A stretch of DNA of 64,000 bases. It comes from Tethya wilhelma (Eukaryota > Porifera > Demospongiae > Tethyida > Tethyidae). Below the pieces are notes generated by a model. That model had not been told where the DNA came from and did no database searches. It was given only the letters and a program-made list of their open reading frames with translations. Where the stretch lies: the NCBI GenBank assembly GCA_964030475.1, contig CAXIPT010000010.1, positions 1,464,240 to 1,528,239 on the forward strand, read 5' to 3'. Made by a program: the position numbers and the translations under genes. Shown here piece after piece: positions 61,577-64,000 of the stretch (positions are counted from its first letter, which is position 1; every line of letters begins with the position of its first letter).

Positions 61577-64000
61577 CCTTTGAGTCACCTCCAATACACG
61601 GCTGTAAGATATGTGTCAGTTTGGAATTACGATATGGAATATGAAGAGCACTGTTACGTATTGAAGCAAAGACCTTGTGGTTGTTGTGTCAATAGAAAAA
61701 AAAATAACAGTAAGGAATAATGATCAAATAATTGTCACATGATTTCATTGTCATGGTAATACAATTTATAAGGCGGCTTGTAAGAAAGTCAAAATCCAAA
61801 CATTTTCTTCTATCCACAAATTGTTAATAATATGCGAGTTACATACCCTTATATATTATTATATATTCTTACTGAGCTTATAAAGGTGTTACGTTAACCC
61901 TTTTGTACCTGTCCAAGAGCCGAAAGTGATTTATTGATGGCGGCTGCTTCCACTAGCCTAATTCCTGTCGCTTCACTTCGAGAGATTCTCTCCGAACCAG
62001 CTAGGTCTACTAATGTGAGCCTTCCTTTACTAGTTGCCTTGGAAACCACGTCAAATCCCTCTACTTTTAGCATGAAGAGTAGATGTGACCGAGAACTGCA
62101 TGAGATAGTTACAAAAATGGTGATACATAGTTAATGGCTGTGTAATTAAAAGTTATTGTGCATGACTTTATATTATAATTATACCTATTGGTATTCATCT
62201 TTGTTGAAGCAACTGTTCTATTCTTCTCTCCCTCGTTGAACAGCATCATCACATCATCCATACTACGTATCTCAATCTCTAATAATCCCTGAAGTCGTAT
62301 GCGTACAAACATTGGCTAAAAAAGCATAAAAAACCTGCTACACTAGGCCGCAGTCAGCTAAGTTTTTTAAGCTCCCTTTCTGGAAATGAAACTAAAATTA
62401 TAGAGTAGTGCTGGGAATATCAAATATAGCTATGAGTTGTTTGATGTCAGTGCATGGCTTACTGGAATGATTATGTCTTTTCCTCGCTTTTGGATTTGAA
62501 GTTTCTCATGTCCTTCGTCCATTGGAGCCAGCAGGTCATAGACAGCTTCATTGTATACCTCCACCATAGACACCTGAAGTAGTAGGAGAAAGTCACTGCA
62601 CATGTAAATGTGAATCTATAATAATTATGTATATTCTTGACTAAGTCGCTTGCACCTTTAAGATTCGTGTGCCATTTGTTGGGCTGTCAAATTTATGTAC
62701 ATGCTCATACTTACCTCCATTCGATATCTGACTCTCTTTCTCTCCTTACATATAGCAAACAGCTCTTGCATTGACCTAAACAAAACAACACGGGACAATG
62801 TTATAATAATTATTATTTCTGTGAGCAAATGCAACATGCATCATGCAGATCATGCCATATACTGTAGGCCTTGAGATCTGGTTTGAAAATTACATATATA
62901 GTGTCTATGAGGTATTGTATATACTACTATTCCTTTCTCCGATACCCATAAGTTGTTGTACACAGTGGTAAGAGCATTAGCTAGATCTCAAATTTTTTTC
63001 CGCTTTGATTTCCCGTGAAATTTTGAATCTGGTACTAGTATAGGTACATAATATACAGCATGCATATGGAGAGCTGGATGCATGTGCTTACCTCACATTC
63101 ACCCCTGGTGCTTGAGGTGGGCCCATCATGGTGTAGGTCTTACCAGCTCCAGTTTGTCCGTATGCAATGATACACACATTGTAACCATCAACGCACGAAG
63201 TAATGATAGGCTTTGTGTCGTCAAATACCTGCATGTATAATACTCCTTTAACTTCTTATCATGATTGTGGTACATGTTATTGGGTACAGTCTCTTCCCTA
63301 GGCCCCTCCCTAGCAGAGGCTTGGCCTGGGGATGAGGCTGCGTGAAAATTCAAATGGTTTACTCAGTTTTATTTTTACAATGTTACAATCCCTTACATAT
63401 ACCTTAAAGGTCAACCCTTCCAATAGTGTACACATGTATTCACCTACCCTTTCTTGTGTGGTGTCTGGTGCATAGATCTTCTCAAACTCAAACATTTTCT
63501 TCCTCCCTTGACTAGTTGTGCATGTTACTCTCTCCTCATCGTCAAACCTCAGCGAACAAGGTCCACTGCTGTCGTAGCGACACCTACAAAATACACGAAT
63601 GTTGCCCCTCAGCTCTTGTACCTGTATAAATTTCAACCAAAGTGTGATAATGGCTAACTAGATATACCAGACCCTCTTTTCATGCTTACTCTATCATGAA
63701 AAAAGGAGAAAAAAAATAGAGAGCCTGCATGGTAACAATACACTAGCTCTCTCATGGATCAAACAGTTATAGCCGGAATGATATGGATCAATCCAATACA
63801 GTGAAGGTTACATTTAAGCTGTATGTTTTGATAAACTCACTTCATTGTAGAGGAGCTTTCTCTGGAGTGCTTCTTTTCTGTAAAGCATCCTCACTTCAAT
63901 AATCTCTAGACTTTGTCGTCTGTGAATCCTAATCAGCCGATTCAATGCTTTCGCGAACTGTTCAAGATTTGAGCCATAAGATCTGAGTCCCTTAACAGTA
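61290..64000 (-). CDS. Kinesin-14 (C-terminal motor, KIFC type), 5' part beyond the window
   Basis: Exons from the window edge: 64000-63841 (open), 63448-63621, 63092-63228, 62715-62775, 62463-62573, 62185-62315, 61909-62095, 61578-61673, 61290-61421. About 393 residues are visible, all in phase to TGA 61290-61292. The first visible part is a basic coiled neck; the motor starts at [15 protein letters not shown], the neck-motor join typical of kinesin-14, which puts the motor at the C-terminus and implies minus-end movement. Seen: P-loop [11 protein letters not shown], switch I NSSRSH, switch [23 protein letters not shown], and the final [18 protein letters not shown]. The protein ends 10 residues later, as in the KIFC2/KIFC3 group. 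Roles in spindle or vesicle transport are inferred from the family; which member it is needs the missing stalk. Confidence 0.92.
61429..61574. repeat. Compound TG/AG microsatellite in the last kinesin intron
   Basis: A GT-rich run broken by ACGTA and GCGC steps, followed by a pure GA run directly before the donor of the penultimate exon (61577). Confidence 0.95.

Overview
The window reads as animal nuclear DNA from a demosponge with a compact, AT-rich genome; Amphimedon queenslandica or a close relative is my best guess. This is inference: the genes are metazoan (BOLA1, PNKP, SARS1, PGAP2, a bHLH-PAS factor, a kinesin-14, a Death/NB-ARC protein), introns are short with GT-AG ends, many genes share short divergent promoters, and small inverted-repeat transposons and CA/GA microsatellites are dense. 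Single ambiguous bases (1741, 6298, 10267, 54602, 60613) and one 423-base gap (29147-29569) look like contig joins of a draft assembly, so some duplications may be assembly effects.

Layout. 1-6 kb: a short-period tandem array, a broken BOLA1 copy on +, a palindrome of about 1.5 kb, and an intact six-exon BOLA1 gene on -. 6-8.2 kb: a near-identical but order-swapped copy of 44.8-46.9 kb carrying the first three exons of seryl-tRNA synthetase. 8.2-10.3 kb: no recognised gene, one GC-rich island. 10.4-15.2 kb: an orphan first exon and then a complete ten-exon secreted papain-family protease (26-29-p / counting-factor-associated-D type). 15.3-17.7 kb: PNKP, divergent from it. 18.7-20.7 kb: an intronless gene joining a T4-lysozyme/pesticin-like domain to a von Willebrand A domain. 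21.3-25 kb: a short bHLH-PAS gene. 25.7-29.1 kb: PGAP2. 29.6-32 kb: a 690-bp tandem repeat and a PNKP pseudogene fragment. 32.1-41.3 kb: a gene encoding Death domain, membrane segment, NB-ARC ATPase and helical repeats, whose last exon is split by a 3.9-kb insertion. 41.4-46.1 kb: complete ten-exon SARS1. 46.8-50.0 kb: a two-pass membrane protein with a DED-like cytosolic part. 50.2-61.1 kb: three tandem membrane-anchored 2-hydroxy-acid-oxidase-like genes plus a relic exon of a fourth. 61.3-64 kb: the motor end of a kinesin-14, running off the right edge.

How they relate. Housekeeping genes (SARS1, PNKP, PGAP2, BOLA1) alternate with genes of innate-immune or cell-surface look: the lysozyme-vWA protein, the Death-TM-NB-ARC protein and the DED-like membrane protein. 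The most unusual items are these three architectures and the oxidase cluster, whose members all lack the family's catalytic tyrosine and the usual peroxisomal tail. Exon boundaries were placed by hand from GT/AG sites, reading phase and family recognition; phase is continuous across all junctions given except one in the DED-like gene.
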